Positions 45,115 through 54,411 of a stretch of DNA of 64,000 nt are shown here, one piece after another (position 1 is the stretch's first letter; the number at the start of each line of letters is the position of its first letter). The stretch comes from Halarcobacter sp. Its GTDB lineage: Bacteria > Campylobacterota > Campylobacteria > Campylobacterales > Arcobacteraceae. A program made the position numbers and the translations under genes. The stretch is taken from positions 1,646,680 to 1,710,679 of the forward strand of contig NZ_OY781470.1 in assembly GCF_963676935.1 (NCBI RefSeq), read 5' to 3'. The notes beneath the pieces were generated by a model. That model saw nothing but the letters and a program-made list of their open reading frames with translations, was not told the origin of the DNA and did no database searches.

Positions 45115-46464
45115 ATGTATAAAGTTATCTTATATTTATTATTAGTAAATACTTATCTATTTTCACAAAGTGTAAACTATAAAAAAGTGATTAATTTAAC
45201 ACTTGAGAATAATCTAAAATTAAAAGAACAAGAATTAAATATTAAAAAATCTACTTTAGATATTGAAAATGTAAAATCTTACTCTTATGGAAAATTAGAA
45301 TTAAAGCATGAAATGAGTAGAACCAACCATTCAGGATATGTATTTAATAATAAACTTTCTTCAAGAGAAGCTACTTTTAATGATTTTGGTGCATCTGAAT
45401 TTACAGGAATATCTGCTTTAAATGTTGAACCAAAGAACCTAAATTATCCAGAGGTAAGAAATAATTTTAATACAAAAATAACTTTTGAATTACCAATCTT
45501 TACAGGTTTTAAATTACAAAATCAAGAAGATATGATGAAAATTGCAAAAAAGGCTCAACAGTTAAAACTAAATCTTGATAAAAAATCATTAGAATTTGAA
45601 GTTCTAAAAGCTTATAATGCTGCTGTTGTTGCAAAAGAGTTTATAAAAGCTACAAAAAAAGCTAGAGAATCTGTTAAACTTTTTGTTACTTCTGCAAATG
45701 AATTTTATAAAGAGGGATTGGTAACTAAAATTGATACTAAACAAGCAAGAGTACATGAATTAAATGTTCAAAGTAAATTAACAGAAGCTCAAAATAAATT
45801 TAATATAGCCCTTGCTTATCTAAAGTTTTTAACTTCACAAGATAATATTACAGATGTAGAAAATTTAGAGATGATAAAAGCAAAAGAATTTAACTTTCAA
45901 TCACTTTACAAAGAAGCTGTAGAAAAAAGAGATGATTTAAAAATGTTAAAACAACAAGAAAAAAGTATGCAAAAAAATGTTGAAGTTTCTAACTCTTCTT
46001 ATTATCCAAATGTATATTCATATTTAGAATATGGGTTTAATGATGACAAAATAACATTCGATAATGAAAAAGACTACTATATGGGTATGTTAGGAATAAA
46101 ATTTACTCTTTTTGATAATACTAGGAATATTCAAAAACAAAAAAGTCAAATAATGTTAAATAAAACTGCATTAAATTTAAATCAATTAAAAGATGCAATT
46201 AAACTAGAAGTTGAAAAGACATTATTAAATCTTGAAGCAAAAAGAAAAGCTTTTAAAGAGAAACAAGAAGCTAAAGAACTTGCTTTTGAAGTTTTAGAAC
46301 AATCAAAACTGATGTATAAAAACCAGTTAATACCAATGACTGAACTTCTAAAACAAGAAGCAATCTACAGAGAAAATGAAGCATCATTAATTATGGCAAA
46401 TTATGAATTATCACTAGCACTTGCAAGAATAAATCTTGTTTCAGGTCAAAGTTTGAGAAAATAA
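45115..46464 (+). CDS. TolC-family outer-membrane efflux protein
   Basis: 449 residues. Signal peptide MYKVILYLLLVNTYLFSQS. Two TolC repeats, each with long coiled helices (NLTLENNLKLKEQELNIKKS, EVLKAYNAAVVAKEFIKATK, KLEVEKTLLNLEAKRKAFKE). It forms the outer-membrane channel for the adaptor and split RND pump encoded next. Confidence 0.9.
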   Translation: MYKVILYLLLVNTYLFSQSVNYKKVINLTLENNLKLKEQELNIKKSTLDIENVKSYSYGKLELKHEMSRTNHSGYVFNNKLSSREATFNDFGASEFTGISALNVEPKNLNYPEVRNNFNTKITFELPIFTGFKLQNQEDMMKIAKKAQQLKLNLDKKSLEFEVLKAYNAAVVAKEFIKATKKARESVKLFVTSANEFYKEGLVTKIDTKQARVHELNVQSKLTEAQNKFNIALAYLKFLTSQDNITDVENLEMIKAKEFNFQSLYKEAVEKRDDLKMLKQQEKSMQKNVEVSNSSYYPNVYSYLEYGFNDDKITFDNEKDYYMGMLGIKFTLFDNTRNIQKQKSQIMLNKTALNLNQLKDAIKLEVEKTLLNLEAKRKAFKEKQEAKELAFEVLEQSKLMYKNQLIPMTELLKQEAIYRENEASLIMANYELSLALARINLVSGQSLRK

Positions 46465-46474
46465 AGGAAAAGAT

Positions 46475-47242
46475 ATGAAGAAATCAATTTTATTTTTAGT
46501 TGTATTTTTATTAAATATGACAAACCTATTAGCAATAGAATTAAGTGGTACAGTAATCTCTGATAATGAAAAAATTATAACTAGTAGATATATGGGATTT
46601 ATAAAAAATGTATATGTAAATGAAGGAGACTTTGTAAAAAAAGGGGATTTACTTTATGAAATAGATTCTTCAAATATTGATAGTAAAAACCGCGAAGCTT
46701 TATTAAATCTTCAAATACAACAAAATAATTTGGATAATGTAAAAACAAACTATGAAAGATATAAAAGATTATATGAAAAAGATCTAATCCCTAAATATGA
46801 TTTAGAACAATTAGAGTTAAAACTAAAAAATATAAAAAATATGATTTCTATTGCTGAAGCAAAAGTAAAAGAGGTTAAATATCAATATAGATATTTAAAG
46901 ATAAGAGCACCAAATGCTGGACTTATAATAAAAAAGAGTATTAAAAGTGGAGAGATGGCAATGCCTAGTGCTCCGGCTATGATTCTTTCTGATTTAGATA
47001 GTTTAAAAATTAAAACTGATATAAATGAGAGTAATTTAGGAAAAATAAAAATAGGACAAGAGGTTGATGTTTTTATAGAATCTATAAACCTACAATCGAA
47101 AGGTAAAATTGCTTCAATAATTCCAAATATACAAAATATGACTCACTCTTTTACTATTAAAATCTCTTTTGATAAAAAAGGTAAACATATATATCCTGGA
47201 ATGTATAGTAAAATTAACTTAGTATTGGATAAAAATGAATAA
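46475..47242 (+). CDS. Periplasmic adaptor (HlyD/MFP family) of RND pump
   Basis: 255 residues, short for the family. Signal peptide MKKSILFLVVFLLNMTNLLA, lipoyl-like half motifs (GFIKNVYVNEGDFVKKGDLL, RAPNAGLIIKKSIKSGEMA), a short hairpin coiled coil (~70-115) and a beta-barrel domain. It links the inner-membrane pump to the TolC-like channel. Overlaps the next gene by 8 bases. Confidence 0.9.
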   Translation: MKKSILFLVVFLLNMTNLLAIELSGTVISDNEKIITSRYMGFIKNVYVNEGDFVKKGDLLYEIDSSNIDSKNREALLNLQIQQNNLDNVKTNYERYKRLYEKDLIPKYDLEQLELKLKNIKNMISIAEAKVKEVKYQYRYLKIRAPNAGLIIKKSIKSGEMAMPSAPAMILSDLDSLKIKTDINESNLGKIKIGQEVDVFIESINLQSKGKIASIIPNIQNMTHSFTIKISFDKKGKHIYPGMYSKINLVLDKNE

Positions 47243-48767
47243 TCAATTAAATATAGCAGGAAGACTTGCTAAAGTATTTATAGACCATCCTTTAACTTTG
47301 ATTTTAAGTATATTTATACTTTTATTGGGTTTTATTTCTTTAGAATTTATGCCAAGAGAAGAAAATCCACAAATAAAAGTAAGTGGTGGAGCTGTTATTG
47401 TGGCATTACCAGGAGCGAGACCAAGTGAAATAAAAAAAGTAATTATTGAACCCTTAGAAAAAAAGATTCGTGAAATAAAAGGTGTAGAACATATCTATTC
47501 ATATGCAAAAGATTCAATGGGTATTGTACAAGTACAATATTATATAGGAGAAGATAAAGAGGAATCAAATTTAAAACTTTATGACCAAGTTATGAGAAAT
47601 ATGGATAAAATGCCAAAAGGGGCTATGAATCCAATTATAAAAACAATGGATATAGATACTGATATACCAATTGCAACTATCGCATTTTTTGCAAAAGATA
47701 ATAATATTTCTCAAACTAAACTTTATAATGAAATAAGTAAAATCGCTTATGAAATAAATAAAATAGAAAAAGTAGCATTAGTAGATTTAAAAGGTGAGAA
47801 AAAAGAACAATACAATATTGAAGTAAATGCAAATAAAATTGCAGCATACAATTTATCTTTAGGGCAAATAGCAAATCAAATAAAAGCCTTATCACTAACT
47901 ACTCCAAATATCAACTCTGATAACAACAATAAAAATCTAACTGTATTAAGTATCAAAAATGCAATAGAATCAAAAGAAGATTTAGAAAATATAATAATTT
48001 CATATAATTATAATACCCCTATTCTTTTAAAAGATATAGCATCTATCTCAAGAAGTTATGATAAACAAAATAAAAAAGAAGCACTTCTTTATAAAAAAGA
48101 CACAAAAGAAACAGCAATTGAACAAGTTACATTAACAATATCAAAACTAAAAGGGGCAAACTCTGTAACTATAAATGAAAATATTTTTGAATATATCTCT
48201 TCAATAAAAAATCAACTTAATGAAAAAGGTATTAAATACGTTATTACCAGAGATGATGGTTATACAGCAAATAATGCAGTAAACTCTCTTGTGCAAAACC
48301 TTTTAATCTCAATACTTATTATTGCAATTTTACTTATCTTCTCTTTAGGTTTTAAAGAGGCTATGATAGTATCTTTATTAGTACCTATGATATTATCTTT
48401 GACTCTATTCATAGGTTTTTTGATGGAAGAGACTATTAATAGAATTACACTCTTTGCATTGATTGTAAGTTTAGGGATGCTAGTTGATGCTGCAATTATT
48501 GTAATTGAAAATATTGTAAGGCATAAAAAAGAGGATAAAGGAAAAACTGATATAAAAACTTTATCTATAAATGCAACAAATGAGATTGGAAATGCTACAA
48601 ATATAGCTACAATTGCTATTATAATGACATTTTTCCCAATGTTTTTTGTGGGAGGTATGATGGGACAATTTATGCACCCTCTTCCTATTTTTGTTCCTAT
48701 AGCCCTAGTTGTTTCTCTTGTAGTAGCATATATATTTACTCCATATTTAGTTAAAAAAATTTTATAA
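47235..48767 (+). CDS. RND efflux pump, N-terminal half protein
   Basis: 510 residues. It holds TM1 (LTLILSIFILLLGFISL), the first porter loop and TM2-TM6, and ends right after TM6 with TPYLVKKIL. The TM4 motif reads LGMLVDAAIIVIENI, where AcrB has two Asp (VDDAI); the second is Ala here. A full RND pump has ~1030 residues; this is one half. The other half starts 9 bases later with its own ribosome site. Confidence 0.88.
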   Translation: MNNQLNIAGRLAKVFIDHPLTLILSIFILLLGFISLEFMPREENPQIKVSGGAVIVALPGARPSEIKKVIIEPLEKKIREIKGVEHIYSYAKDSMGIVQVQYYIGEDKEESNLKLYDQVMRNMDKMPKGAMNPIIKTMDIDTDIPIATIAFFAKDNNISQTKLYNEISKIAYEINKIEKVALVDLKGEKKEQYNIEVNANKIAAYNLSLGQIANQIKALSLTTPNINSDNNNKNLTVLSIKNAIESKEDLENIIISYNYNTPILLKDIASISRSYDKQNKKEALLYKKDTKETAIEQVTLTISKLKGANSVTINENIFEYISSIKNQLNEKGIKYVITRDDGYTANNAVNSLVQNLLISILIIAILLIFSLGFKEAMIVSLLVPMILSLTLFIGFLMEETINRITLFALIVSLGMLVDAAIIVIENIVRHKKEDKGKTDIKTLSINATNEIGNATNIATIAIIMTFFPMFFVGGMMGQFMHPLPIFVPIALVVSLVVAYIFTPYLVKKIL

Positions 48768-48776
48768 GGCTTGAAA

Positions 48777-50426
48777 ATGAAACTAGAAAAATTTATTTAT
48801 GAAATACTTCAAAGCCCTAAAAAAACTTTAATGGTATATCTAATTACCTTAGTATTATTTATGTTGAGTATTGCAACCTTTCCTACTGAAATAGTAAAAG
48901 CAAAAATGTTACCTAGTAAGGACTCTAATACTTTTTCTGTATATGTTGATTTAAAAGATGGTTCATCAGTAAGTGAAACAAAAGAGGTTACAACATGTAT
49001 TTCAAAAAAACTTATATCGAAAGATTTAGTAACTGATGTTTCTGTATTCGTTGGAGAAGGGCAACCTCTTGATTTTGCTGCTTTGGTTAAACAAAGTGCA
49101 TTAAAAGATAAACAATCTCAAGCTGAAATAATGGTAAATATCAAAAAAGATAGAGATATGACAAGCTATAACTTTGTAAGTTCAATAAGAGAAGAACTTC
49201 AAAGTTGTTCAAAATATGATGCAAATATAAAATTAATAGAATTACCAGCGGGACCTCCCGTACTTGCTTCAATTGTTGCTGAAATATATGGTGGGAACTC
49301 TTTTGAAAGTAGAAAAAAACTTGCTATTGAAGTAGCAAAAGTACTTAAAAATCAAAAAACTCTTGTAGATGTGGATATTATGGCTGATGATATATATGAC
49401 AAATATGAGATTATTTTAGACAATAATAAAATTATAAAAAGTGGTTTATCATTAGAACAAGTAAAAAATATAATCTATATAGCATATGAGGGAGTTGTAC
49501 TATCAGTTGTAAATGAAAAAGACTCACAAAGTCAAATACCAATATTTTTAAGACTTGATAATCAAAGATTATTTGACTCAAATAAAAAAGAGGATATTTT
49601 AAATAAACTATCAACTCTAAAACTTGTAAATAAAAATGGATTTAATATTCCATTAACTGAATTAATAGAAGTTAGAAAAACTATAAAGGAACCAACTCTA
49701 ACATCAAAAGATTTAAATCCTATGATAAATGTTATTGCTGAAACTGATAAAGATAGTCAAATATATCCCTTGTTAGATGCAAGAGATGAGTTTTTAAACA
49801 ATTTCAATACTAACTATGAAGTAAGTCGTTCAAACCTATTAAATCTTGAATTTAAAGATAAAAATACAAATGAAACATTTAAACTTATTTGGGATGGAGA
49901 GTTAAAAGTTACAATTGACACATTTATTGATTTAGGTGGAGCTTTTATAATTGCTTTAGTATTAATTTTCTTCCTAATGGTTGTTTACTATAAAAACTTT
50001 GCTGTTTCAGGAGGAATTGTATTAGCTAGTTTTATTTCTATTATAGGAGTTATATTTGCTCATATAATCATGGACTTAATAACTACCGATACTTTTTATC
50101 TAACAGCAACATCTTTAATAGGATTTATTGGTTTAATTGGTATAAACTCAAGAAATTCTACTTTAATTATTGATTTTACTAAACAATTAGTTGAGGAAAA
50201 AGGATTATCAATAAATGAGGCTATAGCAAAAGCAACTGCAACAAGATCAAAACCAATTATACTTACTGTACTTACAATGGTTTTTGCTTCTTCACTCTTA
50301 GCTACAGATGCAGTATTTGGAGGATTAGGTGTTGCACTAATTGGTGGAACATTAATCTCCTATATAGTATCTATGTTTTTTGTTCCCGTTATTATAAAAA
50401 ATCAAATAAAATATATTTTAAAATAA
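48777..50426 (+). CDS. RND efflux pump, C-terminal half protein
   Basis: 549 residues from ATG 48777, which has TAAGG 8 bases upstream; TTG 48771 is too close to that site. It holds TM7 (TLMVYLITLVLFMLSIATF), the second porter loop and TM8-TM12. The TM10 segment is GLIGINSRNSTLIIDF, where AcrB has its relay Lys; here the aligned residue is Arg. The break between halves is exactly at the internal repeat boundary. Confidence 0.88.
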   Translation: MKLEKFIYEILQSPKKTLMVYLITLVLFMLSIATFPTEIVKAKMLPSKDSNTFSVYVDLKDGSSVSETKEVTTCISKKLISKDLVTDVSVFVGEGQPLDFAALVKQSALKDKQSQAEIMVNIKKDRDMTSYNFVSSIREELQSCSKYDANIKLIELPAGPPVLASIVAEIYGGNSFESRKKLAIEVAKVLKNQKTLVDVDIMADDIYDKYEIILDNNKIIKSGLSLEQVKNIIYIAYEGVVLSVVNEKDSQSQIPIFLRLDNQRLFDSNKKEDILNKLSTLKLVNKNGFNIPLTELIEVRKTIKEPTLTSKDLNPMINVIAETDKDSQIYPLLDARDEFLNNFNTNYEVSRSNLLNLEFKDKNTNETFKLIWDGELKVTIDTFIDLGGAFIIALVLIFFLMVVYYKNFAVSGGIVLASFISIIGVIFAHIIMDLITTDTFYLTATSLIGFIGLIGINSRNSTLIIDFTKQLVEEKGLSINEAIAKATATRSKPIILTVLTMVFASSLLATDAVFGGLGVALIGGTLISYIVSMFFVPVIIKNQIKYILK

Positions 50427-50429
50427 AAA

Positions 50430-50455
50430 AAGGTTACCTTTTAAAAGGTAACCTT
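50430..50455 (-). terminator. Intrinsic terminator of the acetyltransferase operon
   Basis: AAGGTTACC-TTTTAAAA-GGTAACCTT is a perfect palindromic hairpin. On the minus strand it is followed by TTTTTTATTTT, a good U-tract, so it ends the transcript coming from 50454 upward. On the plus strand the U-tract is weak, but it may still help to stop the RND operon. Confidence 0.85.
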
Positions 50456-50915
50456 ATAAGTCGTAAACCATAGCTATTTCTTCACAGACAGGGAAATGTT
50501 TACATCGAATACAATCAGCCCAAATTTTATGTTCTGGTATCTTATCTTTTTCAATTTCATAAAATCCTAAACTCTCAAAAAAACCTTTTTGATAAGTAAG
50601 AGATAAAATTTGTTGTAAACCTAGTTTTCTACCTTCTGTAATACAGGCTTCAACAAGTTTTTTACCTAATTTTAGACCTCTATATTTTTCTGAAACAACT
50701 AAACTTCTAACCTCAGACAATCTAATAGAATGTATATGTAAAGCTGTGAATCCTGCTATCTTTCCATCTACTTCTACAACAGTGTAAGATCTAATTGTAT
50801 TAGCCATTTCATCTTCTGTTCGAAGTAAAATAATACCTTTATCTACTTCTTCTTGTACTAACTCTTGCATCTCTTTAATATGCGTTACATCTGGTTTAAA
50901 AAAATTAATTTCCAA
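50454..50915 (-). CDS. GNAT acetyltransferase, short N-acetylglutamate synthase-like
   Basis: 153 residues. GNAT fold with the acetyl-CoA loop VSEKYRGLKLGKKLVEACI and the C-terminal TYQKGFFESLGFYEIEKDK. The ending IWADCIRCKHFPVCEEIAMV is the four-cysteine tail of the short N-acetylglutamate synthase family of Campylobacterota (first step of arginine synthesis). Start overlaps the engB stop by 11 bases. Confidence 0.82.
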   Translation of the reverse strand: MEINFFKPDVTHIKEMQELVQEEVDKGIILLRTEDEMANTIRSYTVVEVDGKIAGFTALHIHSIRLSEVRSLVVSEKYRGLKLGKKLVEACITEGRKLGLQQILSLTYQKGFFESLGFYEIEKDKIPEHKIWADCIRCKHFPVCEEIAMVYDL

Positions 50916-51507
50916 AAAGATATCCTGTTATTGCATTTTGTAATTGATCTAAGCCTCTTTTTTTAAGGTTTGACACAAATATACCTTGTGGGTATGCTCT
51001 TTTAAGTTTTTGTAGATCATTTTGCTTTAATTTATCAATTTTTGTAAAAGCATGAATTATAATTTGATCACCTCTTTTAATTGATGCTAAAAATTCATCC
51101 ACATTTTTATCTATATCCAACTCTGGATGTCTTGCATCAATTAAATGTACAAAAATCTGCAAACATGGTCTTTGTTCCAAATATCCAGTTAAATTCTTAT
51201 TCCACTCTTTTTTTAGACTTTTTGATACTCTTGCATAGCCAAATCCAGGTAAATCAACAAATCTTGCATAAATATAAGGTAACTCTTCATTTTGGGTTTT
51301 AAACTTAATATCAAAATAGTTTATTAATTGTGTTTTACCTGGAGTAGAAGAAGATTTTGCTAAGCCTTTTCTATTTGTTAAAGTATTTAATAACGATGAT
51401 TTTCCAACATTACTTCTACCTAAAAAAGCCACTTCCGCTTTATCTGGACTTGGCGAATCAACTATACTTTGAGCTGACGTTAAAAATTTTGCATCTACTA
51501 TTTTCAT
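50905..51507 (-). CDS. engB: Ribosome-assembly GTPase EngB/YsxC
   Basis: 200 residues. GTPase motifs G1 FLGRSNVGKSSLLNTL, G3 VDLPGFGYA, G4 FTKIDKL and G5-like FVSNLKKRGLDQL. It acts in large-subunit ribosome assembly. One-base overlap with lptA upstream. Confidence 0.95.
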   Translation of the reverse strand: MKIVDAKFLTSAQSIVDSPSPDKAEVAFLGRSNVGKSSLLNTLTNRKGLAKSSSTPGKTQLINYFDIKFKTQNEELPYIYARFVDLPGFGYARVSKSLKKEWNKNLTGYLEQRPCLQIFVHLIDARHPELDIDKNVDEFLASIKRGDQIIIHAFTKIDKLKQNDLQKLKRAYPQGIFVSNLKKRGLDQLQNAITGYLFGN

Positions 51508-51992
51508 TAGTTATTCGACCCGCTATCAATATTTAAGATAAATCTAACTGGCTTATCTTCTTTTCCAACAACTCTAGCATTCCCAGTTAATTGATTTATA
51601 TAGATTTTTTCACCAATAAGCTCTCTTTGTTCAACTTCTTCTTTTATATAACCATCCCCAATAACTGTGTACTCTTGTGTATTTGGATTGTAAATTACTT
51701 TTTTACCTCTACCTTTATAGACTTTACCATTAGAGTGTATCTCAAAATCTACATTTCCTGTAGCAATATATTTTATAGGTTGTTTTGCTTTACCTTTACT
51801 ATTAGGTTTCATATATATTTCTAGCTTTTGAGAATTTAACTTATCTTTTACTTTTAAAAGTTTTACATTACCCGTAAATATTGTTAATCCTGTAGCATCA
51901 TTTGTTTCAAAATGCTTAGCATCTATTATAAGTTTTTCTGTTGCTGCAAAAAGCATAGTAGTTAATATAAAAACTACAAATAAAAATTTCAT
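51507..51992 (-). CDS. lptA: LPS transport periplasmic protein LptA
   Basis: 161 residues. Signal peptide MKFLFVVFILTTMLFA, then beta-jellyroll repeats (IIDAKHFETNDATGLTIFTG, EIYMKPNSKGKAKQPIKYIA, QLTGNARVVG). It forms the periplasmic bridge that carries lipopolysaccharide to the outer membrane. Follows lptC by 4 bases. Confidence 0.9.
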   Translation of the reverse strand: MKFLFVVFILTTMLFAATEKLIIDAKHFETNDATGLTIFTGNVKLLKVKDKLNSQKLEIYMKPNSKGKAKQPIKYIATGNVDFEIHSNGKVYKGRGKKVIYNPNTQEYTVIGDGYIKEEVEQRELIGEKIYINQLTGNARVVGKEDKPVRFILNIDSGSNN

Positions 51993-51996
51993 ATTA

Positions 51997-52533
51997 TTAA
52001 TTTCCTTTTTTCTCTATCTCAATTTCAAAATGCGTTTTTAACGCATTCATATAATAATTATTTAAGTCTAAATACATATTTTCACCCTCTAAATAGTTAT
52101 TAAAATAAGTTCCTTCAAAGGGTAAGGTATTTGTTGCTATTTTTGTTTCGGCATTATACAATAATTCATTGGTATTTAAAGTCATATAATCATTTCTAGT
52201 AAATTGAACATCATTTATAAACTTAAAATTATCTCCTCTTTTTATAATAAGATCCGCCAGTAAAGTATCAGTAATCTCTTGATTGTCATTGTCAATACTT
52301 TTAAGCATCAAGGAACCATCATGCATAACATCTCTATTTTTATATCTAATAGCCTCTTTAGTAAATATAATTCTATTCATACTATCAGTATTTAAAGTAT
52401 ACATAGTTGAGTCAACAAATGTTAATAAAGGTCTATCTTTGTCAGCATCTTTTTTAGCCCTTTGTTCAACAGGCATAAAATAACCTATAACTGATAAACT
52501 AAAAAGAACAAATACAAATATTCTTATAACCAT
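51997..52533 (-). CDS. lptC: LPS transport membrane-anchored protein LptC
   Basis: 178 residues. One N-terminal span (IRIFVFVLFSLSVIGYFM) and a periplasmic beta domain (MYTLNTDSMNRIIFTKEAIR, INDVQFTRNDYMTLNTNELL, LPFEGTYFNNYLEGENMYLD). It receives LPS from the inner-membrane transporter and passes it to LptA. Its start overlaps kdsC by 10 bases. Confidence 0.85.
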   Translation of the reverse strand: MVIRIFVFVLFSLSVIGYFMPVEQRAKKDADKDRPLLTFVDSTMYTLNTDSMNRIIFTKEAIRYKNRDVMHDGSLMLKSIDNDNQEITDTLLADLIIKRGDNFKFINDVQFTRNDYMTLNTNELLYNAETKIATNTLPFEGTYFNNYLEGENMYLDLNNYYMNALKTHFEIEIEKKGN

Positions 52534-53021
52534 ACTTTAATAAAATCCTCTTCAATACCATCTTCTTTGACTATAAATTCAATCATCTCTCTAACTGCAC
52601 CTTTTCCACCTGATGAATTACAAACTATATTTACTATCTCTTTAATATAATTTGAACCAGTAAAAGGAGTAAAAGACAAACCCGCTTTTTTTAACATTTT
52701 ATAATCATTTAAATCATCACCAATAGCTGCAACTTGACTCCAAGAAATATTTTCTTCTTTTAAAATATTTTCTAATACTTCATCTTTATTGTGAACACCT
52801 TGATAAAGATGTTTTATACCTAACTCTTTTGCTCTTTTTTCTACTATTAAAGATTTTCGTCCAGTAATAATTGCTGCATTTTTATTAAGTTTTTTTGTCC
52901 ATGTTGCTATTGCTAAACCATCTGAGACATCAAATGTTTTTAACTCTTCCCCACTATTTGTATAAGTTATTCCTCCATCAGTTAATGTACCATCAACATC
53001 AAGAACAATTAATTCAATCAT
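52524..53021 (-). CDS. kdsC: Kdo-8-phosphate phosphatase KdsC
   Basis: 165 residues. HAD-family motifs: LIVLDVDGTLTDGGITY (motif 1), AIITGRKS (motif 2), VAAIGDDLNDYKML (motif 3). It dephosphorylates Kdo-8-P for LPS core synthesis, which fits the adjacent lptC and lptA. Overlaps hisB by 4 bases. Confidence 0.93.
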   Translation of the reverse strand: MIELIVLDVDGTLTDGGITYTNSGEELKTFDVSDGLAIATWTKKLNKNAAIITGRKSLIVEKRAKELGIKHLYQGVHNKDEVLENILKEENISWSQVAAIGDDLNDYKMLKKAGLSFTPFTGSNYIKEIVNIVCNSSGGKGAVREMIEFIVKEDGIEEDFIKVWL

Positions 53022-53590
53022 AAAACACCTTTTGTACTAGGTACTCCAAGTTTTTCATTTATTACCATTGCTCTTCTTAAAGCAACTGCAAAAGCTTTAA
53101 AACTAGCTTCCAAAATATGATGTTTATTTCTTCCTCTATCATTTATAATATGACAAGTAATTCCAGAATTCATAACTAAAGCATGAAAAAACTCTTCAGC
53201 TAATTCCACATCAAATGTACCAACTTTGCCAGTAATATTTACTTCATACACTAAAAAAGGTCTATTTGATAAATCTAAAGCACAAGTTGTTGAAGCTTCA
53301 TCCATAACAACAGTTGCATTTCCATATCTTTCAACATTTTTTATAGGGAAAATCTCATCTTTTAAAGCTTTTCCTAAAACAATACCACAATCTTCAACAC
53401 TATGATGTGCATCAATATGTAAATCACCCTTACAAGTCAACTCAATATCAACACCACTATGCTTTGATAATGCTTCTAACATATGATCAAAAAAACCAAC
53501 TCCAGTTTCTATTTTAGAGTTACCACAACCGTTAATATCAACTTTACAGAAGATATCTGTTTCTTTTGTTTTTCTAGTTAATTCTGTCAT
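53018..53590 (-). CDS. hisB: Imidazoleglycerol-phosphate dehydratase HisB
   Basis: 190 residues, the single-domain form. Motifs KIETGVGFFDHMLEALSKHS, GDLHIDAHHSVEDCGIVLGK, DEASTTCALDLSNRPFL and NDRGRNKHHILEASFKAFAV carry the manganese-binding His residues. It catalyses step six of histidine synthesis. It is isolated from other his genes, as often seen in this phylum. Confidence 0.96.
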   Translation of the reverse strand: MTELTRKTKETDIFCKVDINGCGNSKIETGVGFFDHMLEALSKHSGVDIELTCKGDLHIDAHHSVEDCGIVLGKALKDEIFPIKNVERYGNATVVMDEASTTCALDLSNRPFLVYEVNITGKVGTFDVELAEEFFHALVMNSGITCHIINDRGRNKHHILEASFKAFAVALRRAMVINEKLGVPSTKGVL

Positions 53591-53598
53591 TCTTTTTC

Positions 53599-54411
53599 CT
53601 ATTCAGCAATTATCATTGCAGTATTAAGATCATTATTCTTTTTAAAGTCTCTTGCTTCTTCTTCTGATCTGAAACCTGAAACCCATACACGGTTAATTGG
53701 TTGTCCTGAATAAACACCCTCTTTTATTATTACATTATACCTATCTTCAAGAATCATTTCAAATTTTCTTTTTGTAATCTGTGCACCCTCTGCTCTTCTA
53801 AATGCACCAACTTGAACATAATATTTACCAACAGTAGCTGTTTCAGCTTTTTCTTGTTTTGTTTTTGCAATTTTTGCATGGAAACCTAAAACTGTAACTT
53901 TAACATTAGCAGTTCCTCTTCCAACCATATCTATATCGTGAGCAGCTTTATTTGATAAATCAATTATTCTTCCACTAACAAAAGGTCCTCTATCATTGAT
54001 TCGAACTATGGTTGATTTCCCATTATCTAAATTATCTACTTTAACCATTGTATTCATAGGAAGTGTTTTATGAGCAGCTGTCATTGCATACATATTATAA
54101 ACTTCTCCATTAGAAGTTTTTTTAGCATGAAAATTTGGTCCATACCATGAAGCAATACCTCTTTGTACATCGCCAACTTTTGCTAATGTTGGATAATACC
54201 ATTTTCCTGCAATTTTATAAGGTCTCATAGTTGCTCTATGCATAGCTTTTGAATTTCTAATCTTTTCTTTTGGAATATCCTTATAAACTTTTGAATTTGA
54301 ATTACTAGTATAATAACTTATAGTTCTACTTTTCTCTGAACATCCACTAAAAAGAACAATTGAAGAGAAAGAAACAATCAAAAGTGGCAATTTATATTTA
54401 TCGAATAACAA
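53599..54411 (-). CDS. rlpA: RlpA-like lytic transglycosylase with SPOR domain
   Basis: 270 residues. Lipoprotein signal LLIVSFSSIVLFSGC. The double-psi beta-barrel is at ~75-165 (GIASWYGPNFHAKKTSNGEV, MTAAHKTLPMNTMVKVDNL, VRINDRGPFVSGRIIDLS). The C-terminal SPOR domain is at ~190-268 (YYVQVGAFRRAEGAQITKRK), which targets denuded septal glycan. Overlaps mltD by 14 bases. Confidence 0.93.
   Translation of the reverse strand: MLFDKYKLPLLIVSFSSIVLFSGCSEKSRTISYYTSNSNSKVYKDIPKEKIRNSKAMHRATMRPYKIAGKWYYPTLAKVGDVQRGIASWYGPNFHAKKTSNGEVYNMYAMTAAHKTLPMNTMVKVDNLDNGKSTIVRINDRGPFVSGRIIDLSNKAAHDIDMVGRGTANVKVTVLGFHAKIAKTKQEKAETATVGKYYVQVGAFRRAEGAQITKRKFEMILEDRYNVIIKEGVYSGQPINRVWVSGFRSEEEARDFKKNNDLNTAMIIAE

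Noticed and set aside
48767-48777. RND genes as a single gene broken by mutation
   Set aside because: A normal stop, a proper ribosome site and a new ATG sit between the halves, and both parts end and begin at the natural repeat boundary.
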